Position numbers and translations under genes: made by a program. Source: Polydactylus sextarius (lineage: Eukaryota; Chordata; Actinopteri; Polynemidae). Taken from it: 64,000 bases of DNA. Below are positions 33,403-46,532 of this stretch, piece after piece. The first letter of the stretch is position 1, and each line of letters begins with the position of its first letter. The DNA lies in contig CM028922.1 in NCBI GenBank assembly GCA_016801845.1, positions 2,695,001 to 2,759,000 of the forward strand, in the 5' to 3' direction. Under the pieces are notes generated by a model. The model was given only the letters and a program-made list of their open reading frames with translations. It had not been told where the DNA came from and made no database searches.

Positions 33403-34589
33403 TCTGTCTTTTTATCACAGTGGATGAAATAAAGGTATCACCTGTGTAAATATAATGTAATCTATTGAGACAACATTATAAATTAAAGCTTCAGAAATCA
33501 CAGAACATTTGGAGAAAACAACCAAGAGTGGACATGAAGTAATTCAGGATTATAACGTTGCTCGTTAGCTGTTGTTTTCATCATGTTCTCCATTATGGAG
33601 AAATAAGTTGAGACCCAAGTTAGGAAATAAACAGAGAACAGTCTGTATTTCCTCAGAACACGAGGCATCGAGATGTTTTTAAAACTTCCAAACACAGTCA
33701 GACATCCGATCCAGCCATCACAGACTGTTATGTTTCTAATTTTGGCTTCTGTAACTGAGTTTTTAGAGTTATTTATTTTTGACATATGTTCACTATACAT
33801 TAACGTATCTATAGAGAAATTTATATTTTTGGAAGTATGGGTAATGTTGAGTTTCTGAACCAGAAGATCTGCATGTTTTCCCCTCAGGATACCTGAGGAA
33901 ATCCCCTGACAGCAGTAAAACATGTCAACACTATAAACAGTGTGTCAAGCTGATGGCTGTGACTCAGTGAGCTGTTATGCAGCCGTTTATCTACACAATT
34001 TATTCTTAACATCCCAACTTTATCGCAGTGATCCACTGGGGGAAAAAAACAATCCTGAATCCAGAAGCAGTTTTGCTTTACCCGATAAGACACACAGCTG
34101 CCCAACGACATTTACAGTAACAGAGAAAGTTCTGTGGACTTCCCTTTGCCCTTGGCTGTTACACAGCTGAACAAGAGGCATCCAGGTTTCATTTTCCGAG
34201 CCCAAATCAGGCAGCTTTGCTCCCACCTCTGGCATTGACAAGGTTGGCACCTTCACCCCCTGCCCAACCAATGGCCATCACAGCTGTCCCGACTTGTCTG
34301 CTCAGTGAGCATTGGAGGGACAGGGAAGGACAGGCGGAAGGAAGTGTTCTCATTCTCCTCTCCTTGCCCTGTATGGAGGACCCGGCGGCACCAGCGCTGT
34401 GGTTACTCCTGCTCGGCAGGTGATGACTTTTATCAGTAGTGACATGAATGTACAGAACTGCCAGGGCGCATCCACCCAGTTGCTGTCAGGTGTCGTTCCC
34501 GCTAACACTCCACCTAGCCCCTGACCTCACAGGTACCCGGTGTGCCTGTCTGTTTGCCTGCCTGCTCTGCTCCCACTGCGCACCCGCAA

Positions 34590-34590
<1 letters not shown>

Positions 34591-34647
<57 letters not shown>

Positions 34648-34676
34648 ACATATACACACACACATGCACACACACC
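34591..34676. repeat. Compound (CA)n(TA)n microsatellite
   Basis: Fifteen CA units, then about twelve TA units, then mixed CATA/CA units. Confidence 0.95.
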
Positions 34677-36659
34677 ATACACTGACTCAGGTTTAAGCCT
34701 TTTCCCACAGTAGGCCACAAAAGAGTTTGTGGCTTCTCATGCACCTCTCAGAGTTGCTGGGTTCTTCGCAAAGTCACATAAGATACGATCTAGTAACTGC
34801 ACAATGATGCCTTCATTGGCACACATGATGAGTATCCAGGTGTTTTTTGACTCCCCATGTGTGCCAGCCCACAGGTGCTGGCAACTTCCTCCCTGTAACA
34901 AAGAGCACACAGTCTGTGAAGCTTATGATGAGGAATTTCACTGCCTATTACAGCAGGCAGAGCAGCATTTGAATATTTCATATCTCAGTCAGAGTTATGA
35001 GATGACGCTGAAGTGTGAAAATATGATGTTTGACTCTTGGCTTGAGGAAGGCAAGTGTGGTCACTGTGAAAAAGGAGGTCAAGGTTAAATTTGCTCTGTG
35101 GATATAAATAGCCTTTCAGCGATGTCCCCCTGATCTCACCGTTATTATTTATTAATCGTTGCCATGATCTGGGGAGTGCATGCAGCCTCACCATGCAGTT
35201 TCAGACAGCTGAAGACAATGACAAGAGAAGGACAAATATCTAACCTGAATTTCAGACCCTGTTAATGAAGCCCATATATTTAGGGGTTTAGTGAAACAGG
35301 CCTATTTGTTCCATGTGAACACGTCATTGCCCTTTTGTTAAACTGCCATCATCAGGATTGCTGACGTTAGTCTTTACAACCAGTTATTGCCAAAGTGGAT
35401 CTGTGCTTGTGTTCCTGACATGACTCTGCCTTTTGTGTTTTTTTGCATTTTTTTTTCATAGACATAATTTCTCAATTCCACAATTATTTTTCACCACGAG
35501 AACCTGAAGCTTTGACAAGTAACATTGCACATACCAATAAAATTGTGGTGTTTGGCTGGGAAATTGTTCAAAATGTCAGAAGTTGAAAATAATCAACTCC
35601 TCTCTCTTGGCTCATTATAGATCTGTTCCTTCTGTTGCTGCTTTCTTTTTTCTTTTTCTCTTTTTTTTCATTTTGCTCCTCTGTCTTTCACCTTTTTCCA
35701 TAGTGTCTACACACAATCCTCTGCTGCTCAGCCTGTTCACCTTCTGCTGTACCTTTCAAACTTCCTTCCTTCCAAATGAGTTGTTAGACACAATCCCTTG
35801 GGCTGTGTTGCTAGCTCGCTAAAACATATATCGTGTAATTGTAACATAGGGAATTTAGATCCAAGGCCAAGAAATAGTCCAGCACACCTCTTTAGCAGCG
35901 CTGGTAGGCAGTTTTTTTTTAACCTTAGAAGACAGACTCACGCCTCCCTCCTGTTTCCAGCTTTTTTTTTACTAAGCTAACTAACTAAATGTCTCCTCGC
36001 TCCAGCTTCACATTTAGCATACCGTCATGACAGTTGTATCAATCTTCTTATCTAACTCTTGCCAAGAAAGTGAATATGTGTATTTTGCAAAATGTCAAAC
36101 TATTCTTTTACTGCCTGCAACGCTGGAACTTAATGGATTTTATGATTCACCGATTCACAATCTGTTCGTTTCTTATTAAACAATGGTGGTCTGTCTGTGT
36201 CACTTCCCGTAACATAAATTGAATTAAGGGGAGAAAAAATGGTAAAGAAAACAGAACAGATTAAAAGTATTCTCCATGGTGGACTCAGTGGTCCTTTCAA
36301 TATTTTCATTAAATTCTCATTTGAAGTTTGTTTTATTTCTTCTATCGTCTTTTCCTTTTTGTGCGTGTTGCTGTGGGGTAGAGGGGGAAGCAGTCAGATG
36401 ACGACTTTACAGGTTTTTTTAATGAAATATAATTGAGGCGTTTGTCATATGTGATCTAAAGGTGACACAGTAGTGAGGTGACATAGCTCCTGACAGTTCA
36501 AGTGTCATCACTCAAGTATATTGTTCTGCTTGATTTTAAAACATTCAAATTGTATTACTAACCTTTTAAATCTGTTTTATTGCCACATGGCATGACTGTG
36601 TTGTGAGGATATGGCTCTTAGTTTTAAAAGAATTATCTTTTATCACACAACGGTCCAGG

Positions 36660-36990
36660 CCACTCGCTATTTATGCTTGGCTCTCCGCCAACTGCCGTCA
36701 CGTGAGGCGTCGCTCTGGAGCTGAGGTAAAGAAAGTATATTTTTAACGATTTAGCATTGAGTGCCTTTCTATTCCATATTCCATTATCTCATTTCCATGA
36801 TTTGTAACTACTTGGTGGCTGGAATTATTCCTTAGGGAGAATAATTCCTTGGTAAAGGAGCATACACTCAATTGAAAATACACACTGGGCTATTTCAATT
36901 TGAGAGGATACTGAAAAATGAGCCATTTATTAAGCCTGTTTGATAATCAAAGCTAATGGATCATTTTAATTTTCTTAACTCTGCAATTGC
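36660..36990. promoter_or_regulatory. Candidate conserved non-coding element
   Basis: This stretch has few simple repeats and many dense homeodomain/POU-type words (ATTA/TAAT, TAATGGATCATT, TTTGATAATCAAAG), an E-box CACGTG at its left end, and a precise hairpin at 36821-36848. That texture is typical of developmental enhancers. It is judged by eye only, without alignment. Confidence 0.25.
36821..36848. repeat. Short inverted repeat, 10-bp arms
   Basis: GGAATTATTC (36821-36830) and GAATAATTCC (36839-36848) are exact inverses around an 8-base loop. It could be a paired homeodomain site or a small hairpin. Confidence 0.8.
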
Positions 36991-37549
36991 TAAAAGGAAA
37001 TGAGAAGAGGTTGCTTGTGTCTTGTAATTTGGATATATGAAATGAGATGATTTATAATTAAATTGAAGAATGCTTTTCTAATCGTAAAGCTTAAATTGAT
37101 TTTATTTAGTAAAAAGCGGAGAGTTACCACTGTAATGATGTGAGATGAACGTGACCTTTTATTAAAAGGATTGCGACCACTAAAGAGGATCCAAAGTGAC
37201 ACAGTTTGTGTGTGTTTGTGTTTTTGCCATAAGGAACTGATCACTATGCAGCCAGAGATCTAAATCTCCCACAAGGTGTCTCAGACCTGGAGCAAACATA
37301 GAGGGACCCAAGGGCATTACAGGTGCATCACGATGACGCACAGCACTCATCAATGTCCTAGTCCTTGACAATGTCATTCCAAACTGAGGAAAAAAAGCAG
37401 CTTCTGGGATCTGTTCAGCGAGGCAGGCTTGTTTACATTCTCTCTTTTCTTACTCCTCCTAATTCTTTCTGGCGTTCTTCTCCCTCTCACCCCTTTGTTT
37501 TGACGGAAGCCGGTATCTTATTGGTGGAAGCGAAAAGACAATTTGATTG

Positions 37550-37830
37550 ATCAGGCTGGGGGGTATTGATCAAGCTGATCCTCTGCCATGACCCTTAACC
37601 TTCTGATTGACAGCAGCCCCTATAATGAGGCCTCAGAACAGAGACCGTGGGATAGGGGGTTTTTGGGAAGGGCATCTGTGGGGAAAAAAAGAAACCCAAG
37701 GGGATGGGCAGCGTGTGCACACACACAGCCCAGCTCAATCAACTCGGTGCCATTGTTACATTGCAGTGCCCTCGATAACCCCAATTTGCATAATCGGCTT
37801 TTGCATTGTCTGGCCTAGACACATTAAGGT
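37550..37830. promoter_or_regulatory. Candidate conserved non-coding element
   Basis: Complex non-repetitive sequence with paired TTGATCA/TGATCAAG and GATTGA words, CCTATAATGAGG, CCATTGTT (Sox-like, used twice in the area) and ATTTGCATAAT (octamer-like). Judged by eye only. Confidence 0.22.
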
Positions 37831-40019
37831 ACGGTATTGCATTGTTGACTGCAAATAAGCACGTGCCCATTGTTTTCTCATTTCAGTGTAGTGTTTTGCA
37901 TTGTTTACTTATGCTGCAGCATGTGTTTTTCTGCTTACTGACTAAAGCGTCACACTAAACACATTATGTTTCCTTTCCCAGCCAGACTAGAATATACATT
38001 ATATCTTGTGTGACAACAATGTGTCTACAAAAACCACAACGTTGTTTACGCACTCCATGAAGCACTTTATTATTATTTGCGACACACCCAAAGAACACAA
38101 GGTATTTATGTTCTTTACAAAGTCCACTGCATTTTGTTAATGCTGTTTACTGAGCACATTCTACACATTCCTGCCATTTTTCTTGGTTATAGAGAGCTAC
38201 ACCTCTATAGTGAGACGTGAACCTTGGTGTTAACGCACTATATGTTGAGAACCTGTCCATCTGTCCATCTGTCTATTTAGAGCTGGCTGATGCCGGTCAA
38301 GAACAAGGCAGAAGGTCAGGACAAGAGAAACACTACATTCACTGTGTAGGTGTATTAACGCATTCATACATTCACACATTCACACATACAGTCCGTATAT
38401 GCACACAACATATATCCAGCTATAGATTAACTCCTCCATTGTTGCTATTCCTATTTCTACTTACAGATAAAACACACGTCTCTCAACCTCGTACCCTCCG
38501 TTCAAACACATTCATACAAAAAACTTGTACCTTATATAGTTCAGAGCTGTGACACTGGTTCCACTTCATGAATCTGACGCTTTATGGCCATTTAACATAT
38601 TAGTTTTTTTTTTTATTCTTCAGATAAGTGTAAATATTGCTTTTCAAAGGAAACATGCAACCTCAAAGATATTGAGTGCAGAGGCTTGGCTGTATTAAAA
38701 AGGGAGAACTTTAATAGGTGTGAGGCTTTGAGATGTGCTCACAATGGTTTCTTGAGAGTTATGTTGACTTTGTTAACAGACACTTGAGTTGGGCTCGTTC
38801 AACGTTCAACTTTGCTGTTGATTTAGTTTTAGTCAGTCTTATTTTAACAGCTCAGGAGCACATACAGGTATTCATATTTTGTCTTTTTTTTTTTTTAATC
38901 TCATACTGAACTTTTGTTTTTCACTTTTCTCTGAAATAGTTGCTGTGTGTCGTGGAGACCTGATCTTGACACTGCAACTGTTTTATTAGAGTGAAAATTT
39001 GGTGTTTAGTGAAATTTTTAATATCACATGCAGTAACTTGATAAATTTTTACCAAAAAATAGCAAAAAGTTTAATTCTAGCAACATTAATGTAAAAAATA
39101 TGTGACTTCATATTGATTTAAAATATTTGATTAAGACTGGGATAAGGCCCTGGTCTGAAATTCTGTGGTTAAATCATCAAGGGCTGCAAATTTTCATGCA
39201 TATCTGAGGGAAAAAATACTTTCCTCTATGCACAATTAAGTGCAATTTTCTTATGGTATCAGGTTCCCTAATTAGCCTAAATCAGGCCTGTGTAGGCCTC
39301 TAGTTGACTGAACAGTGGGTGTTGAAAGGACTTAAGGTGCTTTGATCTACATCTGTTTAAATGTCACAAGGTTTATACATAGTATAAATAGTAACTTTTA
39401 TGAGTGTTTATTACAATGTGAATATATAGTTTGTTTTTATCTGAGGAACATCTTGTAGTTAAATGAAGGAGGGATTGAGGTATTTCTAATTGTGTGAATG
39501 CAATACTAAAAATTCAGTTGTGATAAACTGGCAGTGGCTGTTGCACGAATTTGGTCTTTGCACTCAAATCTTTCTTTGCCCTAAAACAGACATGTTTTTT
39601 TTCTTTTTGTTTTTTTCCTGAATAGGCCATATACCATTGACCTTACTAGACATTCTTCCTGTCTTCCTCTCCCAGATGGATCAAACTACCTCACTAAAAA
39701 CGTTCCAGAAATCTTCCAAGAAATCATTTCTTACTCTATTCCTTTCTTGGAAAGCATTCTGTTTCAAGCCATCGTTTGGTGAATTGGAGGCCTGCGCCAA
39801 ATTGTTGTCAGTCCTGGGGGCTTGATGCCTCAACCTGGTTAATACCACTGCAGAAACCACTCTACTTTGTGTTTTTATGGACAAGCGTCACTGCAACTGT
39901 ATTTCAAGTAGGCCGGCTAATGAGCTTTTTAACTATCTCCATATGGACGTGCTCTAACGTCTAGACGGAGGGGCAGTAGCGGTGGCAGGCAGCGGTGTGC
40001 TGACTCTGCCGTACTCTGC

Positions 40020-40260
40020 ACCCCTGCACATATAATTCTTCCCCACAAGCAGCAGAGTTAAACGAAGGGCAAGCCATGGTTGGTGTTGGGGACCCATAAT
40101 GAGTTATTGTTTACCGCACAGCTCACAGCAGTTGCTAAAATCCAGGATGTGATGATGATGAGGAACACACTGCTCATGCACATTTACATGAGCAGTTTGC
40201 ATTAACTAGGGTGAGACATCAAGCCCCGGGAGTGTAAACACAATAATGACGTCTTCAGAG
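40020..40260. promoter_or_regulatory. Candidate conserved non-coding element
   Basis: Non-repetitive block with CATAATGAGTTATTG, CACATTTACATGAGCAG, TTTGCATTAACTAG and GTGTAAACA (forkhead-like). CTGCTCATG and CATGAGCAG form an inverted pair around CACATTTA. It looks enhancer-like, but conservation is untested. Confidence 0.25.
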
Positions 40261-41391
40261 TGGCTCAGTTTTTCCTTAAGCGAACACATTAAACCATTTC
40301 CTATATCTTTTTTACTTTTTTAAAAATCCTATTTTTCAGTGTTTGTTATTGTTACATAGTCACTGTTACGGTTAATGAAGCATCAAACTTCAACTGTTTC
40401 CAGTTTTCTGGTGGAAAACAATGTCATTGTTAACTTTTGTTTTAATTTTCCTCTTCTCATTATATCACTCTACAATAATGTTTCCCTGTAGCATCAGGTC
40501 TGATCTCAGTCTTCCCAAAACACAAGAAGATGAAGAAGATTCTAACCTTTTGTCACATAAATGCAACAATGGCTGAAGGTCCTGGTAAGTAAAAATGTCA
40601 ACACACTGACACTATGATCTACATATTGTAAATAATACCTTTAAATAACTGATCTGCATAGAGACATGAAAAGAGACAAATAAATTCTATTTTAGACCTC
40701 CTCTGGAATCCCAATAAACCCATGTGGGGTCTTACATGTATCAAACAGCTTTTATTTTTTAAATCTTACTTGTATCATACATCTGGAAACCATGTGTCTG
40801 TGCAAAAGAAACTGTGATTCTACAAGATACTGTTTTATCGAATATAACAGTTTGACAAAAGAATGTTTTTCTTCCTCAGGTTGTGCTCTCTAAAGTAGGC
40901 AAACATGAAAATGCCAGTCTTGTGTTGCAGTTTACATTCTGTCACCTCCTTTTTACCTCTGACAATAGGAAAAACAAACATGTTAGACAGCATTATTACA
41001 CCTCTGGCAAATAATTTAATAATATATTTGATATCGTTTGTGTTTTTTGAGTTTTCGTGTCTATGTTTTTTCCTATATGTTATAACAACTTTTATCTCTG
41101 TTTTTTTTTTTTTTTTTTACATATTACCACTCTCCTCAGGCTCTCTTATTTCTACAAAGACTCAGCATCATAATTAAACTAAAATAAAAGGGAGTTTTGT
41201 GCATATCCTTGTTCTTTTGTCTCAGTTGTGCAGAAAACCAGAGTTGATCGAGATCATGGGTCCCTGCGGCTAATTGATGCAAATGAGGAGTAAAGTTAAC
41301 AACAGAGAAGAAAAAGTTAATGCTGACTATGGTATAAAGTTGAAAAGCACCTGCAATGGGAACATAAGAATCACAACTGGACGATAGCTGA

Positions 41392-41425
41392 TGAATCCTA
41401 TTTTCTTTTAAGAAAATAGGATTCA
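41392..41425. repeat. 34-bp near-perfect hairpin
   Basis: Sixteen-base arms (41392-41407 and 41410-41425) are exact inverses around a 2-base TT loop, reading TGAATCCTATTTTCTT and its complement. No gene lies nearby. Confidence 0.85.
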
Positions 41426-42309
41426 AAACATTTTCTCAATAAGAAGCAGCACCATGATGCACTGGGAAGAAGGTAAACTGTTGAAGGGAAACATCAGGAT
41501 CACACCCACACAATCCTTGCCATAAGATGTAAACAGTTAAATACAATGTTGTGGGTGGCAGCATGTACAGTAAAGTATCACATGGTTATTTGAAACTATC
41601 AAGCAGGATTTAATATGTTTTATATATAAAAACTTCTGTCAGTGGTTCGTTTAACCTCAGCTGACTGACAGTGTTAGAACTAGATCCTGTCCTCCCTTTG
41701 CTTTGTTATATTTAGATATATATTTATAATCACAAGGCACAATCTATGTCTATTCATATATACTCATACTTATATAAGAGAAGAGGAGATTAAATTAGAT
41801 GTAAAAGTAGGACAAATCCATGTGCTTTACTTTTCACTATTCACTGTGATCCTGAATGATCTACTATTTGACATGAGATGATTCGATATGTGTAAGTTAA
41901 TTAATGTGACTAAAACAATAGACTTGTCCAGTTGTTATAGAATAAGATGAAATCAAAGTTTTCATCAACAAAGTCTGGTCTTAAATTCATTTTTTTGCGT
42001 CACACTGGGAAATAATCTAATGACTCTGATATACCATGCTACTGCTAATGCTTTGATTATCAAACCACAACACAATAGTGGTCTCCTCATTCTCAGAGCC
42101 CCATATACTGTATAGTATGCAACTGTCCAGCTGAACTGGCTGCCCTTCCATGCTAAGAGCGTATAAATGACAGCTGTCATAAGCATTAGAAAAGATTAAA
42201 CCCGATTTACGGGAATGTATACATTTTCTGTAATCTCTGTGAGATTCTGTTTAAACGTCATAAACAACACCTCTATTTCAGTCAGCCCATCCCTTATTGG
42301 GAAGTACTT

Positions 42310-42337
42310 TTATTATTATTATTATTATTATTATTAG
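42310..42337. repeat. (TTA)n microsatellite
   Basis: About nine uninterrupted ATT/TTA units. Confidence 0.9.
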
Positions 42338-45300
42338 AAAATGGCTGCATTCCAGTTTTCAGGGAATCACTGAAAATTCAACCTAGTATGAGTTTGTAGG
42401 TAGTGCGGGATTATACTCTTAGGAGCTTTAATGGGTGTTCTGTAACGGCATTATATTTAGAAAGAGCTGCCACCCACTATTATGGAATCCTATTGTCACC
42501 GCAGCTTTACATAACCTCTTTTATTTTCCTTTCACAGCTCCAAACCATTCATAATTTTCATAATCTACATTATTCTTTAATGTGCTAACATTGTTGACAC
42601 TCTGGTGTGTATCTTTTTACTCTCGTCCACAAAAAAATGAGGCAAAAGCATTTAGGTTTGCACTTTAGAACAGCCAGAGTCACAGATTAATCTGGGTGCA
42701 TTAATGGATTATAGGACAATGTTTTTTTCCTATTTGACTCGCACTGCTCCACAGTCACTCGGATGACGTCGTGGGATTATTGTACAATAGTCCAACCACT
42801 TCTTTCTAAACAGAAGTGAAAGGAAGACAGCAATGTCCTCATCACCGTGTGGAGCTACAGCTGAAGTTTACTGATGCTGAGGATCTATATTCCATCCGAT
42901 CAAGTTCACTTGAACATGTCATAATTGATAAAAAAAAAAAAAAAAAAAAAAAACTAAATCTAAAGAGAAACTATACACATTTTTGCTTGTTTCTTCTACT
43001 GAACTCTGTGTGTCTGTGGCACGTGTTCATATTTTACCAATCTCACCAAGCTGTTACTTTTAGACCGTACAGATATAATCTCCCTGGAACAAAAGTGAAT
43101 GGCAAGAGAAAGGGGAAAAATATTTGCCTGCATTCAGATACTTAATGTGGATAATCCAAACAATGTCACTTACTGTTATGACTCTTTATCTTCTGTTCAA
43201 CTGTAGTTTTTTACAGTGGTGTTTGTTTTACATCTGGGGACAGATGTTAGGACTGGACACTCGAAATGACAGAAAAATCAGATGTGACTGAAGTTAGTGG
43301 GAGTATTTTGTATTTTCAGTTGATGTTACGCAACATTATGTTATATGATAGTCAACTTAGTCTTTTATGTGCAGCTTGTGTTTTTCTGATTAGACACGAA
43401 GAACAAAGATTTGTATTTGTTGACCTCTGGCTGATCTCAACATTATGCCCTTGTAAAAGCAACGTGGTGGGTTCTACTTTATAGACTGACTCAGATTTGC
43501 TGTGGGATTTGCAGAGTAGCACAGGGCCTGTGTGACACGAACCATCACAGATCACTGGGTTAAGATGGGATGTTGTCTTCCTGAAACATTAAATCCAGGA
43601 ATAACTAGGAATCTGCCTGTTTGGTGAGGGAGAGATATTGTGTTGTTTTTTTTGTTTTTTTTCAGGGGAATAGTAGAACCATGGACACACAGAGTTTGAA
43701 CTTTGCACATGTTGAATGGTCTGTGCCTTGAAGGATTGGACGACGAGTGCAAGACCATACTAAAACAATTCAGCTCAATCTCCTTGCATAACAGAGAGAT
43801 GGTGAATGACCTTTATGTGAGCATGTTTCAGAGTTTTTTTGTCCTTCCAATCGGTACATAGTGTACCAACCAGGAGGGATGCTGACTGTAAGACATGAGG
43901 TCATCTATTCTATCTTCAGCTCTCATGTTCCTTTACAGCGAGAGAGTGACAGTCTGATCTTAGGTGAAGAATTGAAGAATGTAATTACAGGACTGGAGAA
44001 ATCTTTCACCTTCTGTCATGATACTTTGGTGCCTTGGTCGGGTTGCGTTTCCATTTTCCCTTAGTGTCAACTTCTGATATCCGCTACATTTATGAAAATT
44101 AAATTGCAGTTGTCTTTTTTTGACTGAAAAAAATATAGGTCAAAAAAAAAAAAAAAAAGTATATATTTTACTCCAATGAATGTAAGAAGTCGAAGTGTTT
44201 GAGACCAGTAGCCAACCAAAACTCTTAAAGTGTTGCCACACATCCAAATCTAAGAGGAGAATTTGTTAAGTTATCGACGTCTCCCGTGATGAGATTTAAA
44301 TTTTTATTTATTTATGTTTTGGTCCATGTGAAACTTACACTCGCAGTAACTTTCATGGTTAAGCACCTTTCAATATGTCATTTCCCCCTGCTCACAACAC
44401 AAAAGGAAATATGTGGCCTAAAGTCGCAACACCATATGAAGAAGAAAGCAAATATTTAATGTTTGTTCTCTCTGTCCTTTATGGTAGGTGGCAGGTTTTG
44501 GCTGTCTAAACACACATTTACGACAAACAGCCATGGGAGAACAGAGAGGAAACACTGACATTCCAGCTGACTGTCTCTATGAAAAGCAATTAGAGGTAAA
44601 GTCACTCTCTCCTCTGTGTCAAAATATCCTCTCACTAACAGTAACATTAACCAAAGGATTGTTTTCATTTCACCCAGCAGCTGAGACTTACAAAGGCTTT
44701 GTCACGGGTCTCAAAGGCTTATAAACCTCAGTCGAGAGTGTGGTTTTGAAATTCACATCCATCTTTAGTGACACGTCAGTAAACATTAGGATGTGTGAGT
44801 CAACCTGAAACTTACAAATCCCTTAATTTTTTTTTTCCTTTTTTCTTTTCTCTCTTTTTAATTTTTTTTTTTTTTTAGTTCCTGGATTGAACTAAGTATG
44901 CACAGGTAGAAAACACAAAAGTGCACTTATTGCCATTTTGTGGTTACAAATATGAAACTATAGCTTTTAAAGTGGAGGAAGAATTGACATATGATCCATC
45001 AAATTAAGTTAAGTAAAGAAGGGACAGGAAATACTGTGGCTTTGTCATTGTGCTATTACTTATTTGATGTATTGCTTACTTTATTGTGAAAAGACCTTAA
45101 ATGGACAACATGACTTTGAAAAGAACAATTAGATCTACCTTCATAGCATACATCATACTTGGCCAAAGTTAAAATGGAAGACTTTCTCAAAGGTCAGTGA
45201 GTAGAAAAATGTTTTCTTTCTTTCTTTTTTTAAATCATTACAAACATTATAATTTGATTTGAAAGACTTCAAAATAAAAGCTTTTGGTGTCTAAATTTAA

Positions 45301-45619
45301 TTTATCAAGCTTTCTGTTTTATATTATACATTTTAAACATTGAGATAAACCCTCATGTCTGTCAAACATCTTTAATTTTTAATCTTATTTTTGATGATTT
45401 CATCTAAAGGCATCACTGATTTAGATAATTCTTTAATCTACTCAGACTGTCTGATTAAGGTCTTGTGTTGTGGACTTGCTGGAAGTGTTGGATTGTTTAA
45501 ATTGTAACCGCTAGAGGGATACATATACGCCCTCCAAACTCCGTAAACACCATCATCACTATGTGCCATAGAGAGAATTGCCGACAGTGAGAGTTGCCTA
45601 CCTGTGTGACTTCCCACTT

Positions 45620-45722
45620 TGAAAAAAAAAAAAAAAAAAAACACACACACACGCACACGCAAGCACGCACACACACACTTACGCACACTCACACACACTC
45701 ACTCACTCACTCACACACGCAG
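45620..45722. repeat. Poly-A and degenerate (CA)n / CACT repeat upstream of pappa
   Basis: About nineteen A residues, then CA units broken by CG steps, then CACT units. It lies about 0.8 kb before the pappa start codon. Confidence 0.9.
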
Positions 45723-46313
45723 CCCCGGAACATTTGAAACATGAGTTGTTCTTAAAAAGACTTAGAGAGAAACTGCCTCTAAAGCGGACGGCGAGCTCCG
45801 ACTCCTCCAAGTGTATCTGCTTCAGGCAATCAATGAGGACCGCGATGCTTACTTCTGCAGCTCTCTGTCCCTCTTTCTCTCTTTCGCCTTAGCAGAATTT
45901 ATAGTGCATTTCAACTTTTGTACAGGCACACAGGCAAAAGGGAAGTTTGGATTCCAATTTTTGATCACAATTTACCTCTTGTTTCCTTTAATAAATATGA
46001 GAGGTCGGTTTGTTGTCACTTTTCTTTGGAATTTAATATATGCCATTTCTTATGCTGTTTTACGGGTAGGATAAGGAAACAACAAAAAGGTGTGACTTGG
46101 CGGACAACTGTGGATTTCTGCGAGTAACTCCTACCGTCCAAAGGGGGCATCGGCCGGACCCCCCTCTTGATTGATTACTTATTAGTCATCCCTTTGGCTT
46201 AATGGGACCCATTGAAAAGGCACCGTGGAACACATACATGAATCAAATATTCCTGTGTCCCCTGAATGTCTCCAGAGTAGTTTTGCTTAAGAGAGGGGGT
46301 CGTGGCTTAGCTT

Positions 46314-46355
46314 TATAAAGAGGGAAAAACAGCATAGCTTTATGGGTTTATAAAG
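46314..46355 (+). promoter_or_regulatory. pappa: Two TATA-like boxes, candidate pappa core promoter
   Basis: TATAAAG occurs twice, at 46314-46320 and 46349-46355, 35 bases apart, about 180-220 bases before the start codon. Either would place transcription start near 46345-46385 and leave a 5' UTR of about 150-190 bases. No other initiator is obvious. Confidence 0.45.
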
Positions 46356-46532
46356 ACAGTTTCTACGGTTTGACATTCTACCGCTGTAAAAAGAGAGAAG
46401 GAAAAACCTCGAGAGGATTCCAAAGAGGAGAACATTTGTGGACATACATTTTTTTCTAGTTATTTCGTAGTTTCTTTTATTTTTTATTTTTTCTTATTTT
46501 AAATATTGTTTTGCTATTTCCTCTACCGAAAA

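Larger units (their letters stand above)
32106..46313. other. Intergenic region between znf618 and pappa
   Basis: No protein-coding gene is recognisable. Contents: a TATA-like box and CTG repeat near 32.5-32.9 kb, a CTCF-like site at 33.39 kb, a CA/TA microsatellite near 34.6 kb, a GC-richer patch near 34.2-34.5 kb, hairpins at 36.82 and 41.39 kb, candidate conserved blocks at 36.66-36.99, 37.55-37.83 and 40.02-40.26 kb, a TTA repeat at 42.3 kb, and a CA-rich repeat just upstream of pappa. Open frames here are short, many starting with non-ATG codons, and unrecognised. Confidence 0.6.

Noticed and set aside
33498..33923. 141-codon minus-strand ATG open frame in the intergenic region
   Set aside because: It is the longest such frame there, but composition is AT-driven, no domain or family is recognised, and no splice or promoter context supports it.
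46506..46532. Upstream extension of the pappa frame
   Set aside because: It would begin with TTG; the ATG at 46533 gives an ideal signal peptide.
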